Below are positions 1-11,973 of a stretch of DNA of 64,000 bases, one piece after another. The position numbers were made by a program, and so were the translations under genes. The stretch comes from Beaufortia kweichowensis (taxonomy: Eukaryota > Chordata > Actinopteri > Cypriniformes > Gastromyzontidae). The notes under the pieces were generated by a model that had not been told where the DNA came from, did not search any database, and saw nothing but the letters and a program-made list of their open reading frames with translations. Each line of letters begins with the position of its first letter. Within the stretch, counting starts at the first letter, position 1. Location: contig CM032813.1 of the NCBI GenBank assembly GCA_019155185.1, positions 11,310,645-11,374,644 of the forward strand, written 5' to 3'.

Positions 1-539
1 ATGCCAATGAAGTAAATGTGAAAATGCTTTAAACGCATAAAAAAATGCATTAATCCTGATTTAATTCGGTCTATAAAATAATGCATAATGCATAGATCAT
101 ATGTTTTGTGTTGCAACAACTCATAACTGCACATTTTCCTATAAAATGCACCAGATTTATAAGGGGGAAAACTATTTTGTGTTTTTACACTGAACAAACC
201 ATCACAATTTAAACTGTTTTGTTTACAAAATTCAAAGAAATAATATATTAAACAATTGTGTTAACTGCAGTAGCAGCACAGAGTGCAAGCTAAGAAAATA
301 GATATTAACAAGCTGCAGCTGTTATACTATAAATTGGGGAAACTGCAAAGCTCAGTATGGCCTGGTGACAGAAGGCCCACTTTCCAGTAAAATGAGCCAG
401 TTATCAAGACTAATGATTCACTGAGGAAGGGCTTTGTGTGTTATGAAGTACTCGCAGTGTGTGTGCATGTACTTGTGACCTGGATAAAGATTTTACTGTA
501 ATTTGAGCTTAAGAAACATAATTTATGTTACAGATGATA
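1..539. other. AT-rich spacer, no gene seen
   Basis: AT-rich sequence without a long open frame, recognisable repeat ends or RNA gene. Nothing in it can be assigned. Confidence 0.6.
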
Positions 540-705
540 TCAGATTTAATTGTTGTTTGGAAGTACAGTGCACCGTAAAAACAAAATGATCCTTGAGGAA
601 CCATTTGGGGTTCCTCACACTGGCACACCAGCGGAACCATCAGGAGGACCTTGAGACACTTTTTTTTATAAAGAGCGGTTCTCTGAGGAACCATTAAAAG
701 TCTTG
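540..705. repeat. Foldback MITE-like repeat
   Basis: Contains several copies, in both orientations, of a GGAACC / GGTTCC core, including a short palindrome around 599-617 (ggaaccatttggggttcc) and a related ttctctgaggaacc near 679-692. Such foldback arms are typical of small non-autonomous DNA transposons of fish. It directly abuts the DIRS fragment to its right. Family and target duplication could not be determined. Confidence 0.35.
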
Positions 706-711
706 TCAGTG

Positions 712-1108
712 CCTGCTACACATGAGACCCCTTCAGTGGTGGCTAAAACCGAAAGGGTTTTCCCCGAGAGGGAACCCCTTCCGTACAATAAGGGTCACCC
801 ACAAGGGCACTGTCGGTGTGAAAGAAGCCTGGGTTTCTCTCCCAGGGCCCAGTGTTGGGGTCAACACGCCATTGCACAACGTTAACGACAGATGCATCCC
901 TCACGGGCTGAGGAGCGGTAATGGAAGGCCGTTCCTCCAGAGGCCGATGGAAGGGCCGCCAACTCAAATGGCACATAAATTGCCTAGAGATGATGGCGGT
1001 ATGGCTCATTTTAGCTTCTTAGGCTGAAGCTGCGCCCAGGGATGCCAGGAGTATGACAGGCAGACCCAGCATCTCGGGGAACCAGGGTTACATACGTAAC
1101 CTGAGACG
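712..1108 (+). mobile_element. DIRS retrotransposon fragment (RT C-terminus plus 3' end)
   Basis: Bases 712-1020 encode, with frameshifts, the segment after the RT palm that DIRS copies A and C also carry (HMRPLQWWLKPKGFSPRGN near the start, then the start of the RNase H region). From about 1025 the sequence jumps to the element's 3' terminus, ending in ggttacatacgtaacctgagacg at 1086-1108. That end matches the ends of copies A (12,985) and C (61,104, reversed). Everything 5' of the RT C-terminus and the whole recombinase are missing. No intact product is encoded. Confidence 0.75.
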
Positions 1109-3604
1109 TTCTCTATGGTTCTTGTTATGTATAGCTGTGTATATATATATATTTTTTTTTTAAAGTCTCTAGGTGGCGTTGAGGGGAATCCTCAATCTGG
1201 TGAAGCAGTGACGTCATCGGGGAATTCCGGATAAATATCTGTTGGCGGTGACAATGGCGGTCTCTCGTCTTTGTTCTCACGCCCACCGCTCTCATCGCTT
1301 CTTTGGAGCGATTCATTCTTTATTTCGTTGTGTTAAATTGTACCTCTTGTGTGTTGTTGCTCTATGTTACTTGTGATTTTCTTTAATTGATTTCTTATGT
1401 TATTTTTGGTAACTGGTAGTGGATTTGATTATTAGTTCACTGTTTTTGTTTATTTAGCAAGTATAGCGAGGGAAGCAGAGGCCCGGAAGACTCACCTGTT
1501 TTTACTTTATCGGGAGTCAGGTAAGAACTGCTGGTGAGAGCAGCTGCAGATAGGCGTTCTGTGTTTCGCTAGCTGCCCTACCGGTTTACTGATTTCTTGT
1601 GTTGTTAGATATTATTTGTGAATTCTTATGTATTGTTTGATGATTTGATTTTTGTTTTTTGTAAGTAAACGAAGGCGAGTGGCGTCTAAAACTGCAACAA
1701 GTGTCTGTGACTCATTGATGTGTTCGGTCCATGACCAATATTTGATTTATTTAATTTAATTAGTTATTTTGGTTATGGAACGTAACAGTTCTCTAAAAAC
1801 ATTGTGAACGTCATAAGTGTACCTCAGAAAACAGTATAAAATAATAAAAAAAGCCAATTCAAGACCCCTTTAAATGATCTTTTATTACTTTTAAATTACA
1901 TTAGGTGAAAAATCATTATCATAGTATAAGTTTAAGTTTACTACATTTTGAGAGAAATATTATATCATGTGCTTTTATTACATAGTTTTTACTATGTAAA
2001 GTTGTATGTATGTTAGTTTTTACAGTTCATAATGTAATAATTTTCTCATATAAAACCTTTTACCTTATGTGACATTATGGCAGTAGTTAATAAACTCCAT
2101 GCCTCCACACCATTAGGGGTCAGCATGAAGTTTAAGACCACTGGGATAAATTACATTTAGCTAAAAGCTAAAAAACAATAGGTTTCAGAGAGCTGCTATA
2201 ATTCAACACAGTCAGATCAGCCAACTTTAAAGCCTTTGGAGAGGTCTGATTCTCTCCACTGCCCAAAAAATAATCCTCCTTCCAAATAAAAGAGACCGTT
2301 TCATCAGTTTCTCACAGTACAGGCCGACCCCATTAACCTATCTTAATTAAGAACTGCTGACACCATGCACTCCTGGAGTATAAATGCAATGAATCTTTAT
2401 TAAGTTTCATAAAGTGTGAAATGTCACAGTGTTAACCTCTTCAGTACAGTACAGTAAAAGTATAGTCAAACGCACCAGCATGCCAACAACAAAGACACCA
2501 TAAATGTGGACTACTGCTTGGATGAGAACAATAAATACAATTACCCGAAACCTGTTTACCCGAGGTTTCTAGGGCTCCAGGAAAGATTGGTACTTAATGG
2601 GATGGGATTAGTTCATCCTTCATCAGAGGCCTATTAAAGGAGTTTACAGTAGGCTTATGGGCATAGACCTGCACAACAAGACTGTTTCACCAGGTATTTA
2701 GCCCTCATCATTTCTCTAAGCTTGAAATCTGCTTATGAGGCTGGAGATCAAACCTCAGACAGAAAGCCTAACTCTCAGACAGACTTAAAATTTAATACGT
2801 TGTGCAAACAGTCGCTCAATAATATTACGCCAGACTGTTCAACTAAACAGGACTCGCATTAACAAGCACACAGAGTTCTTTTTTGTCTGCTGATATGGAA
2901 GCACATTTGAGTCTCGAGTGGAAAGGAAGGTCAAAGCTGTTCTAATCACTCAAAAGCTAAAAATCAAAAGGTTTCCAGCTAAAAGGGACTGATTTTGACT
3001 GACACTGGCTGGAGACAGGGTTGCAACAAAAATTTAAATAAAGGGAGACATATTCACCCCCAATATTCATAAAAGTGGTCAATCTGCATGATTTTTAATT
3101 ACTAATTCTGAAACTTTAACAGATAGTTTTCCCTAATCATGAATATTTGGTTACATCCTTGACTGGAGTGACTAATATGCACCAAATTGAGGCCAAATAG
3201 AGTAGAAATGCTGCACAACATGCCATTTAGTCGAATCAGCTATAAAGCTTTTATTTTATTGTCTTTAAGTCATATTATAATGTTAAGACTCTGTTTGGTC
3301 AATTGAATTTAGTGTGCACATTATAGAATACATTAGAAGAAATAGCTACTTTACGTTTCTTTAGTTTTAAAACATAAAACCTGTGAGATCTCTTACCTTT
3401 TAACTGCTTTGAGTATACATTGATTTTCTCTTTTTTGGTGTAATTCTAGATATTAAAAGGATTTTTAAAAGTAGATGATAAACATTAATCTGGTTAGACC
3501 CGAACAGGTTATTTAGAGCATTGGTAAAAATGATAGAGGTCTCAATACACTATAGTATGCCGTTATGATAGAGCTGTCTAAAACAGTTACTCATCTACAC
3601 TTTT
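1109..3604. other. Spacer, no gene seen
   Basis: AT-rich. A short (TA)n run lies near 1139-1150, a perfect CRE-type palindrome TGACGTCA at 1209-1216, and a better-than-average splice-donor-like site (cag/gtaagaa) near 1519-1526 in a slightly GC-richer stretch (1180-1600). That stretch could be the 5' end of an unidentified element. No supporting open frame was found. Confidence 0.45.
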
Positions 3605-3880
3605 TGTTTTACTCTCTTTGTTAACACATTAGTTAACATTAACAATACTTCAAATGCATTTATTAATCAAAGTCCATGGTAATTTTAACATTTACTAATA
3701 CCTTTTTCAAATTAAAAGTAACTGTTACTGCTCAATGACCTGACATTATTTAAACAACTGCATTGGTATTAACTAACATTAATAAAGACTAAAACTATCT
3801 GTAAAAATATATTATATTATCTTAATTTTAGCTAATACATGAACTAATAACAAATGAAACTTTATTGTAAAATTTTATCT
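3605..3880. repeat. Teleost-type MITE (TTAACATTAGTTAA family)
   Basis: The block is full of variants of ttaacattagttaa, acatttactaatac and 'aactaacattaataaag', and ends in gaaactttattgtaaaat. This is the composition of a very abundant teleost non-autonomous DNA transposon, recognised from memory of the family rather than by alignment. The copy is degenerate and its terminal repeats are eroded. Confidence 0.5.
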
Positions 3881-3984
3881 TTACATTTTTTTGAAACTGT
3901 AGGACAAAAAAGTATAATTAATTGAACTGTATTGCATGTTACTGTTAATTATTTTAAGTGATAGTAATATAGAATAAGTGCAAA

Positions 3985-4256
3985 GTATAACAAACTGCAC
4001 AGAAAAACAAGGTTAAGGATCCAAATGCAACGTTTAATGGAAACTACAAAACCACTAAGCAAGACCAGAGCCCCAGGGATACAGGAACCCAGGAATAGCA
4101 GAGGACAATGAACAACCGAGGTTTAAATAGACAGACATGATACAGGTGACAGCGATCTCAGTAACAAGGCACAGGTGAGAATAATAAAACAATAATGGGT
4201 CTGGGCAAGGATTATGGGAGATGTAGTGTGAGAGTGGTAGTCTGGGAGATGTGAGA
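3985..4256 (-). repeat. LTR-like fragment, probable Gypsy solo LTR
   Basis: Read on the minus strand, this moderately GC-rich block has an LTR layout: a cytosine-rich start, a TATA-like ctatttaaacc (around 4120-4135 on the plus strand), then a terminator-like segment with ccattaaacg before 4030. The order and spacing resemble the solo LTRs at 13,174 and 34,083. Exact ends and a target duplication were not found, so it may be a fragment or another promoter-bearing repeat. Confidence 0.35.
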
Positions 4257-6875
4257 ACTTATCTATATATAAATTGTGAAACTTGTTATTGTAATTGTAA
4301 CATTTGAAATATATATATACAGTATTATATAATGCTTCAATATTTCAATATAATATGAATCATTAGGTTTTACACAGGCTTGTGGTGTTTATAACAGCTC
4401 AGATGCTGCTGTCAGTAATGTAAGTCAAGAGACATAAAACCATTAAGAAATTTAGGTTAATATAATTTAACAATATAATTTTAAAAATGTTCTAATCAAA
4501 AAGCCAAAATATAAAAATTTTCACTGGTGGTCTAAGACATAAATATCTACTATTAACCTTAGTTAAGTAATAAAAATGTCATTAAATATTTTTTCATATG
4601 TTTTAACAATTAATGCTCTGTTACGTATTATGTAATGTTTGTAATGACATAACAGTATTATAATATGTTGCTATGTTAACATGTCTGACAACATTAACAA
4701 AACTAACAGAAACATTTGTTGTGACTTTGATCTCTTGTTATCCTGCTGACTCAGGGTCTCCACACCCCCTGGTCCCAGAACAGTCTTTCCATCTCTTATA
4801 TTGACACTAGCAGGGACTAATGGCTCAACACTAAGGGGCCTGTGGCCCCCTCGTCCATCAGGAGGTGTACTAACATCCATAAATGGCTTTCAGAATTACT
4901 CCAAACGTGGATGAGCAATGTTTAGATAATAGACTGGGATAGATTAGCATGCAGATAAATATTTCAACACTTTGCCGTTGTTTATTGATTGACTCAGTAA
5001 TTTCCACTTCAACCCAAATGAAGGCGGTTCCAGTCTGTCGAGACCGATGTCTTCCTTATGTCTCGTAGGCTGTCAACTCGGGGCTAAAAAATTAACAACT
5101 TCTCAATGGAGTTTTATGCTAAAGCAGCAGTAATGTACCTGATTTGGCTGGTTTCCAGCTGCCCTATGGAACTCAGATAATGCCGTTTGAAGAACATATT
5201 CTCGCCAGTTTATATGTTTATACTGTAAGCCAAACTGTATTTTACCTATCTGTTCATGTAACTTAAAAATCTTTTTAAAGCAGCATGTACACTGTCTGAA
5301 CTCAAAGCCAAATAATTACAAAATTAATGGGCTAACATGTGGGATTTTGGGGCCTTTTGGGCGAAATTATTAAAATGAGCTTCAGCAGACTGTAAACTCA
5401 CTTAAAAACTTTCTCATAAAATTGCTGCAACCAAAATGACAAGAGATTCCTTTTTTAGTGACAGAAAAAAAATAAGCACAATGTAAATACCATGGCCATT
5501 AATTTCAATATCAAGATTTTGGGTAAATGTATGTTGTTAGAACTGGTAACCAGTTTTTTGTGCTTCATACCAATTAACTTTTCTTATCTGTGACAGACTA
5601 TTTTCCTGAAGTACAAATAATATTCAGTAAAAGCAGTGTTAAGTAATTATAAAATTATACATTTTCAAACTGTGTCTCATATAATTGTTAAGTTGCTTCT
5701 CTGCATTATTCTTGAGCACACATAAACAAAAGACCTATTTCACAGTGTGACAGTATGTACTTTTGCTATGAATATATGGGTCTGATAATAGGAAATAAAT
5801 GAGTGACTGTAAAAATACAACCTGCTACCAGTCAATAAAAATAATAAATGGCTATGACATGACAGGAAGTTACTCCTCCCTGCTTCCGATCTCCATCGCC
5901 ATTTTTGTGAAATAGGGCTTGAGCTGCTTTTATTATGCATGATACTTTATACAGCAAACTCATCAAAAATGATAAACATAGAATCATTTTTTCCCCAACA
6001 TAGTTTATACAATTATGCTGAATGTAAGAACTTTAAGTAAGGTGTGGAAGCTGTGAATAATATTGTGATAGACGTGATAGTTGAGTTTCCAGCATCTTCT
6101 GTGGCATAAATAAAGCAGCTGGACAATTCCTACTTTGGATTTTATCATGTTACACAATGCAGAACTGAAAGTTTTTTCCTGTGGTTTGTTGTCAGTGTAC
6201 TTTGGATAAGAAGTGTCTTTGCATTATAATGAACTATATCATCATCACCCCAGTATGCGACTGTTTACTGGACGAACCAACCCTGGACCCTGTTATAGGA
6301 CTAAACCAGACTGATCAGTATTGAAACATCAAGCTAATGGTTGCATGTTTATTTGCGGCTACAGCCCATGCGAGTCTTGCTAATAGTGCTGAGACACTAA
6401 GAGAGAAAAGATGAATCCGCAGACGTGCTAATTAACACTGAGAGACTTTCCTCTGGCCTGGCGCCTCTCGTGCTGTCCACCATGAGACCATCACATTTAT
6501 TTCTGAATACCTTAATATCTCCTTAAGTGATCAATACTGTGCATCATCATAAATCACACCATGGATGCAAGCTGTTATTCCAAAAGTCAATATCAAACTT
6601 GGAAGCAGCTAATGGCAGGATTTGGTCTGGTTCCCTGTGGAGAAGGCAACAGAAAAAAAGAAAAATGTAAAATTATGCATACAAGTGGTACTTAACATAT
6701 TTAGCTCTCAGAGTCAGAGAGTCTCCCCACCTCCCTGGGACAGTCTCATCTTTTGGACAGTGGGGCGACTGGATGGATCTACAGTAGACTACAAAAATAT
6801 TAGCCTACCCTGTTAAATATGAGCAGAGAAAGTTGTAAAATAAATTTGAATTGTTTCTTCTTATGGGTTTCTAAA
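4257..6875. other. Spacer, no gene seen
   Basis: AT-rich throughout. A more GC-rich pocket at 4730-4880 contains a minus-strand frame of 69 codons with no recognisable domain. No tRNA, repeat ends or splice-supported coding segment could be identified. Confidence 0.5.
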
Positions 6876-8590
6876 AGGTTTACATTTATTCATTTATACA
6901 CTTTTTTCCAGAGTGACTTACAAATGAGAAAGCATTCAACATTTTGCCAGCAAGCTAACAATAACTGTAACATATAAAACTATGTTTACAGCAGAGTGTT
7001 TTTTGTAGGCAAAGATTAGTGGAAAAAACAGTTAGAGGTTTGTCAGGTCAATATGGAATAGGTGTGTTTTCAGTTGCTTTTTAAAGGTTGTAATGGATTC
7101 AGCAGTTTGGGTGGAGGTTGGTAGCTCATTCCACCAAATCGAATCCAAATGGGTGAATGTTTTTGCAAGTGACTTGATTGTGATCAGTCAACCAAGTGTT
7201 GAATTTGATGTGGACAGCTACAGGCAGCCAGTGGAGTGAGATCAGGAGGGGTGTGACGTGGGCTCTCTTAGGCTGATTGAAGACCACACATGCTACTGCA
7301 TTCTGGATCATTTGCAGGGGCTTGGTTGTACTGACTGAAAGGCCAGCAATGAGGAAATGGGTATTGCAGTAGTCCATTCTTGATATGACGAGAGCTTGGA
7401 CTAGGAGCTGCGTGGCTTGCTCTGACATGAAAGGTCTGATTTACCTGATGTTGTACAAGACATACCTGCATGACTGAGTGGTAGTTGCAAGGTGGGTCGT
7501 AAATTTCAGTTGGTCATCAAGCATTACCCGCAGGCTCCTTGCAGAATTGGTTGGCGTTAGTGTTGAGGAGCCAATTTTAAATGGTGAATTGGTGATCTGT
7601 TGAGGGGTTTGCAGAAAACACAAGTTCTGTCCTGTCCAAGTTTAACTGAAGGTGATGTTCCTTCATCCAGCCAAAGATATCCTTGGGGCATGCAGAGATG
7701 CAAGGCTGCGTATTGTCTGCATAGCAATACTAGAAAAAAACATGCATCTTAATGATAGGACCCAGAGTTGTGTATATTGAAAAGAGAAGCAAGAAGTGAT
7801 CCTTGAGGAACTCCTGTGGTTAGCTGGTGTTACCTGGATGTCTCTAGTCTTCAGAACACTTTGAAGGATCGGCCTGTGATATACAATTTAAACCAGCTAA
7901 ATGCCGCCCCAGTGATGCCCATGTTGGAGAAGGTGGACAACAGTATCTGGTGGTTTAGAGTGTCGAAGACAGCAAAGAGATAAAGAAGAATGAGGGCAAA
8001 TGACAGGGAGTTGGCTATTGACTGTCGCAGATTTTCAACAAACAGACAAGAAGGCAGTCTCCATAGATTGTCCTTTTTCGAAACCTGATTGTAGACTATC
8101 CAGTAGGTTGTCTTGTGAACGATAGGTGGATAGCTGGTTAAATACCAATTTTTTTATGCCCTGGAATGGTAGAATGCGACAGGTCTATAGTCTTCTGGGA
8201 AAGATGACAGAAGCATTCCAGTTCATCTAAAAAGTTGCCCAGTTGACCCAGGGTGCTATAAATGACTACAAAGTAATTTTAGAAGGGTTGGTGATGGTAA
8301 TTGCATGATATTCTAATGTTGAGTTGTTGCAAAGTGTGGATAGAGGGGAGGAATTTTCGGAAATAAGCAAGTTGGAATGAGCAGTTGGAAATGAGCAAAC
8401 CTGCCCCTTCTCACCTGTGGGTGAAAATGAAGTTTATCAAGAGGGCTGATGGAGTTGCAGTGATGGAGTCCACATCTCAGTTAGCACCACAACGTTGAGT
8501 TTGCGTTGACTGACAAAGGCAGGAAAGAAGTCAGCTTTGTTGACAGCTGACCAACAGTTCCAACTTGTTGTGATGGAGATGCTGTTTTCC
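6876..8590 (-). mobile_element. 5'-truncated L2-type LINE
   Basis: The plus-strand left edge (tttacatttattcattta, then cagagtgacttacaaatgag) is the reversed 3' end typical of teleost L2-like LINEs. Moving right, the minus strand encodes, with many stops and frameshifts, the RT C-terminal region and then the RT palm. No endonuclease region was seen, as expected for a 5'-truncated copy made by target-primed reverse transcription. The right boundary is approximate. Confidence 0.65.
7126..8420 (-). pseudogene. Decayed LINE reverse transcriptase
   Basis: Reading the minus strand from high to low coordinates, the remnants run in RT order: a fingers segment (EDYRPV, then QSGFEKGQSMETAF near 8050-8190), the palm motif around FDTLNHQILLSTF (near 7950), GVPQG near 7800-7820, the catalytic box near 7715-7735, and thumb and C-terminal segments (VISRMDYCN and ISLHWLPVAVHIKFN, 7190-7400). 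This order is typical of L2/CR1-like RTs. The catalytic YADD reads YADN, so the second aspartate is lost, and several stops interrupt the frame. The copy is dead. Confidence 0.7.
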
Positions 8591-8989
8591 TTTATTTTTT
8601 AAAGCTTTCTGACCTCAAGATTTGACTAATATCTGCAGTTCTCTGTAGTCTTTGAAGTTCGCCATCTGTGGTCCTTTGGCCACTCAAATGCAGATTTTTG
8701 TCAACTATATATGCCATCTCTTGCGGTAAACTACAATTCAAAATATTTTTTAATAATGTTTTATTATTAAGGCTGGCATTTAAAAAAGAGGATGACAGGT
8801 ACCACTATAGTGTGTTACACAGCATCTAAGTTGTATAAATGTTGTATTTTTTTGTGCAAATACATATTTCCCTTTCAATGGAACTCGCGCTGCATCAGCA
8901 TTGCGACGCTATGGGAATGCCTTTGCGTGAGCTGCACCGTATCCTTGCCTCACTCGGTGATGTCCGCTCTCACTCCTGGTCAGGAAGCC

Positions 8990-10203
8990 CGCGATGCGGC
9001 TACTTTCGCCCAGGGTGGGAGCCCTAGGCTTCACCTATCCTCCTCCGAGGAGGTGGATGTGGTGAGCGTGGAAACAGGGGAAAACGAAGATCCAACCGCA
9101 CTTCCCCCCATGTACGAGGAGCTAGTGGGGGTGGTTACGCGGGCAGTCGCTCAGCTGAGGCTTGACTGGCCCGCCGAGGTGCAAAGCGCCCGTCAGCCGA
9201 TCCTGTTAGATGAGCGATTCCTCGCCCCGAAGACGCCACCTCCACGTCGGGGCCTGCCGTTCGTTCCGGACCTCCATAGCGAGCTATCGAGGTCCTGGAG
9301 CGGTCATATTCAGCCCGTGTTTTCTCTCCCCGCATGTCGGAGTATTCCAACATTGTTGGGGCGGGGGAGCACGGGTATGTGACGATGCCCAGGGTTGAGC
9401 AGACGCTTGCTAGCTATCTGTCCCCCTCGGCGGCATCGTTCCTTGTAGGCCGACTAGGGCAACAGAAGAGAGACCTTGGCGTTGAAGCCAAGTCTAAGTC
9501 ATAGAAATGACCAAAAGTGAGCGGCGAGGTCCAGCCGGTCGCAATACACTCATCGTAGGCTGACTAAGGCATAAACACATGAGACCCTGGCATCGAAGCC
9601 AGGTCCAAGTCATAAAAACGAACAAATGTGAGCGGCGAGGCCCAGCGTACGCCGCAGCAGGACAGGCTGGAGCATGTCTGCATCTCCATGCTCCAGGCCT
9701 ATCAAGTCGATCTGCTGCGGGACTTGGATGAAGACGAGGGGGTGGATCCCGATTCAGTCAAGGAACTGCGTCGGGCCACGGATGTCTCTCTGCGTGCAAT
9801 CAAAGAGTCCGCCAAGGCAGTTGGCCGCCTTGGTGGCTACAAAGAGACATCTGTGGTTGAACCTATCCGAGATCAAGGCAGCTGACAAAGCCTTGCTGAT
9901 GGATGCCCCGCTTTCTTCCGAGGGCCTCTCCGGCGACGCGGTTAATACTGTAGTTGAGAGGTTCCAGGAGGTTAAACAACAAGCGGCGGCGTTCCAGCGG
10001 TTCCTCCCTCCAGCGGTTCCTCACCGAGGCTGTCTGGCTCCTCGTACCGAGGTCTGCAAAAGGAGAGTGTGAGCTTGTGAGCTCCGCCCCAATGCCAGTG
10101 GGGCTCCGGGCGGCACTCTCAGCCTCGGCCTTCGCAGCCGAAGACAGACTTGAGGGCCGTCATTCAGGCTAAGAAGGCCGGGGCAAAGAAGCGAGGGACC
10201 TGA
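8990..10203 (+). pseudogene. DIRS gag-like pseudogene (copy A)
   Basis: Frames here carry segments of the DIRS gag-like first protein: YEELVGVVTRAVAQL and DERFLAPKTPPPRRGLPF (9110-9260), YxxSGHIQPVFSLPA (about 9300), a segment ending LASYLSP (about 9410-9425), then MLQAYQVDLLRDLDEDEG (9688-9741), NLSEIKAADKALLMDAPL (9860-9915) and a basic C-terminus. Copy C at 63 kb has the same order. The frame changes at least three times. Between the LASYLSP segment and the QAYQ segment, the expected coding sequence is replaced by a 204-bp inverted piece of the element's own 3' region. The protein presumably packages element RNA; that role is inferred from the family. Confidence 0.7.
9443..9646 (-). repeat. 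Inverted copy of the recombinase-tail repeat inside gag
   Basis: Read in reverse complement, this stretch matches 12,121-12,323 almost base for base, including ctgggcctcgccgctcac, the ATGACTTGGACCTGGCTTC segment and the second tandem unit after it. Similarity stops sharply at both ends (gag sequence resumes with the QQDRLEH codons at about 9655). It forms a 204-bp inverted repeat pair about 2.5 kb apart within one element. Confidence 0.85.
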
Positions 10204-10549
10204 CTTTTGCGGGGTCAGGATCCTCTCACTATGCCCCTACGGGGTGGGCTGGAGTGCTCCTCACCACACGGCACCCAGCTCATCCCGGTACCCAGAGAGA
10301 GGCCATGCCGTTTCCCTGCGCTTTGCTTCAGACCAATATCTGGTTCTTCCCTTCGGTCTGGCCCTGTCACCCCGCACTTTCACGAGATGTGTAGATGCTC
10401 TGCATCTCCAGGGCATTCGCATACTCAACTATTTAGACCAGGGGTCCCCAACCCCCGGGTCGCGACCCAGTGCCGGGCCGTGAGAGAGCCGTTGCCGGGT
10501 CGCAAAAATGTTCCAAAAAATCCATGTTACGCCACTGTAGATTTTTATT

Positions 10550-10894
10550 GTGCCTTGGCCCTTTAAGAGCGTCCATTCAAATTTTCACGTGTTTTTTTTA
10601 TGCTCCGTCTGTGCATATTCCAACACAAAACGACAAGGACTAAAAAACATTTTTCAGACAACCTCCCCTGCATGCTTCTGGATAAAATTAGAAAAGGAAT
10701 ATCCAGCGATAGCGGTGAAGGCTCTTAAATGTTTACTCCCTTTCCCAAGTTCATATCTTTGCGAAGCAGAGTTTTCTGGACAGGCTGGACATTTGCAACA
10801 CACTTTGCGTTTCACTGTCACCCATCCCTCCTCGTTTGGACAGTATTATTGCAGGGAAACAAGCCCAAGGCTCCCGTTAATTGAGTTATGGTGA
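10550..10894 (+). pseudogene. hAT transposase C-terminal (dimerisation) fragment
   Basis: The 114-codon frame contains KLEKEYPAIAVKALKCLLPF followed by SSYLCEAEFS, the signature of the hAT C-terminal dimerisation region (ILLPF.T.YLCE.GFS in ZBED-like hATs). The sequence after it no longer follows the family. DNA-binding zinc finger, catalytic DDE core and upstream transposase are absent. The fragment confirms the orientation and superfamily of the host element but cannot act as a transposase. Confidence 0.75.
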
Positions 10895-10904
10895 GTTTGT
10901 GAAT

Positions 10905-11450
10905 GGCTTTGTTTGTAACGTTATATTTAGAAGTTAGAATGAGGACAAAGTTCGACAATTTAATGTAAATTATATTGACTTTGTTTGTAGTGTTTATTTA
11001 GTTGTTGTATGAAGTTGAAATGACGGGGAAGTTTGAAAATTGAAAGTAATTAAATTGACTAGATTTAAATTAAATTAATTAGATAAAACATTTTAAAAAG
11101 TACATTTAATTTACTTTAAATTTTCAAACTTCCCTCGTCATTTCAAATAAATGTATAATATTTGAATGACAGCGAAGTTTGACGATTTAATGTAAAATAA
11201 ATGGACTTGTAATGTTTTATTTAGGCCTAGTTGTATGAGTTCGCAATGACGGTGAAGTTTGACGAAAATGTAACGTTAATTACATTGACTTTGTTTGTAA
11301 TGTTTTATTTAGTTGTTGTATGAAGTTGGAATGACGGCCAAGTTTGACGATTTTAATTAAATTGTCTTGTGATGTTTTATTTTTATGCAGTTGGCATGAA
11401 TGCGCAGTTTGATTTACATGATTTAATGTAAATTAAATGTTAAATAAATT
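10905..11450 (+). repeat. Internal minisatellite of the hAT element, one unit inverted
   Basis: About five imperfect units of roughly 100 bp share 'ttgtatgaagttg.aatgacgg', 'aagtttgacga' and 'gtaatgttttatttag'. Between units, 11,015-11,049 and 11,111-11,146 are inverted relative to each other (ttgaaatgacgg against ccctcgtcatttcaa), forming a potential stem of about 35 bp with a 60-base AT-rich loop. Confidence 0.7.
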
Positions 11451-11973
11451 AAAAATAAATAAGTACGTAATAAGTAGTTATTTATTCACAGTAATAGGCT
11501 AATTATTTTCATTGTACTTCCCTTCATCCCCACCAGCCGGTCCGTGTAAATATTTTTAAAACAAAAGCGGTTCGTGGTTTAAAAAAGGTTGGAGACCGCT
11601 GATTTAGACGATTGGCTCATTCTGGCCGAATCTGAGAGTCTAGCAGCACATCAAGATGTTGTGCTTGCACATATGGAAGTGCTGGGGTTGCGGCTGAATG
11701 CCAAGAAGAGTTTGCTTTCTCCTGTTCAGAGAATTATCTATCTAGGCGTAGAGTGGGACTTGAGGGTCATGTCAGCGTGTCTCTCCGCAGCGCGCAAACA
11801 CTCTATTCAGTCAGCTGTGAACGGGGTCCAGCTTCACCAATATGTCACCGTCAAGCAGTTTCAACGAGTTGTGGGTCTCCTGGCAGCTGCAGCCAGCATC
11901 GTACCTCTGGGTCTGCTGCACATGAGACCTCTGCAATGGTGACTGAAATCGAAAGGGTTTTCCTCGAGGGGGA

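Larger units (their letters stand above)
10439..11601 (+). mobile_element. Non-autonomous hAT transposon with 8-bp target duplication
   Basis: Terminal inverted repeats are cagggg tccccaacc at the left and ggttggagaccgctg at the right (13 of 15 positions pair). The flanking 8-bp ATTTAGAC occurs at 10,431-10,438 and again at 11,602-11,609. TIRs starting CAG with an 8-bp duplication are diagnostic of the hAT superfamily. At 1163 bp with only a C-terminal transposase scrap, it is an internally deleted copy that would need a transposase in trans. Confidence 0.93.
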
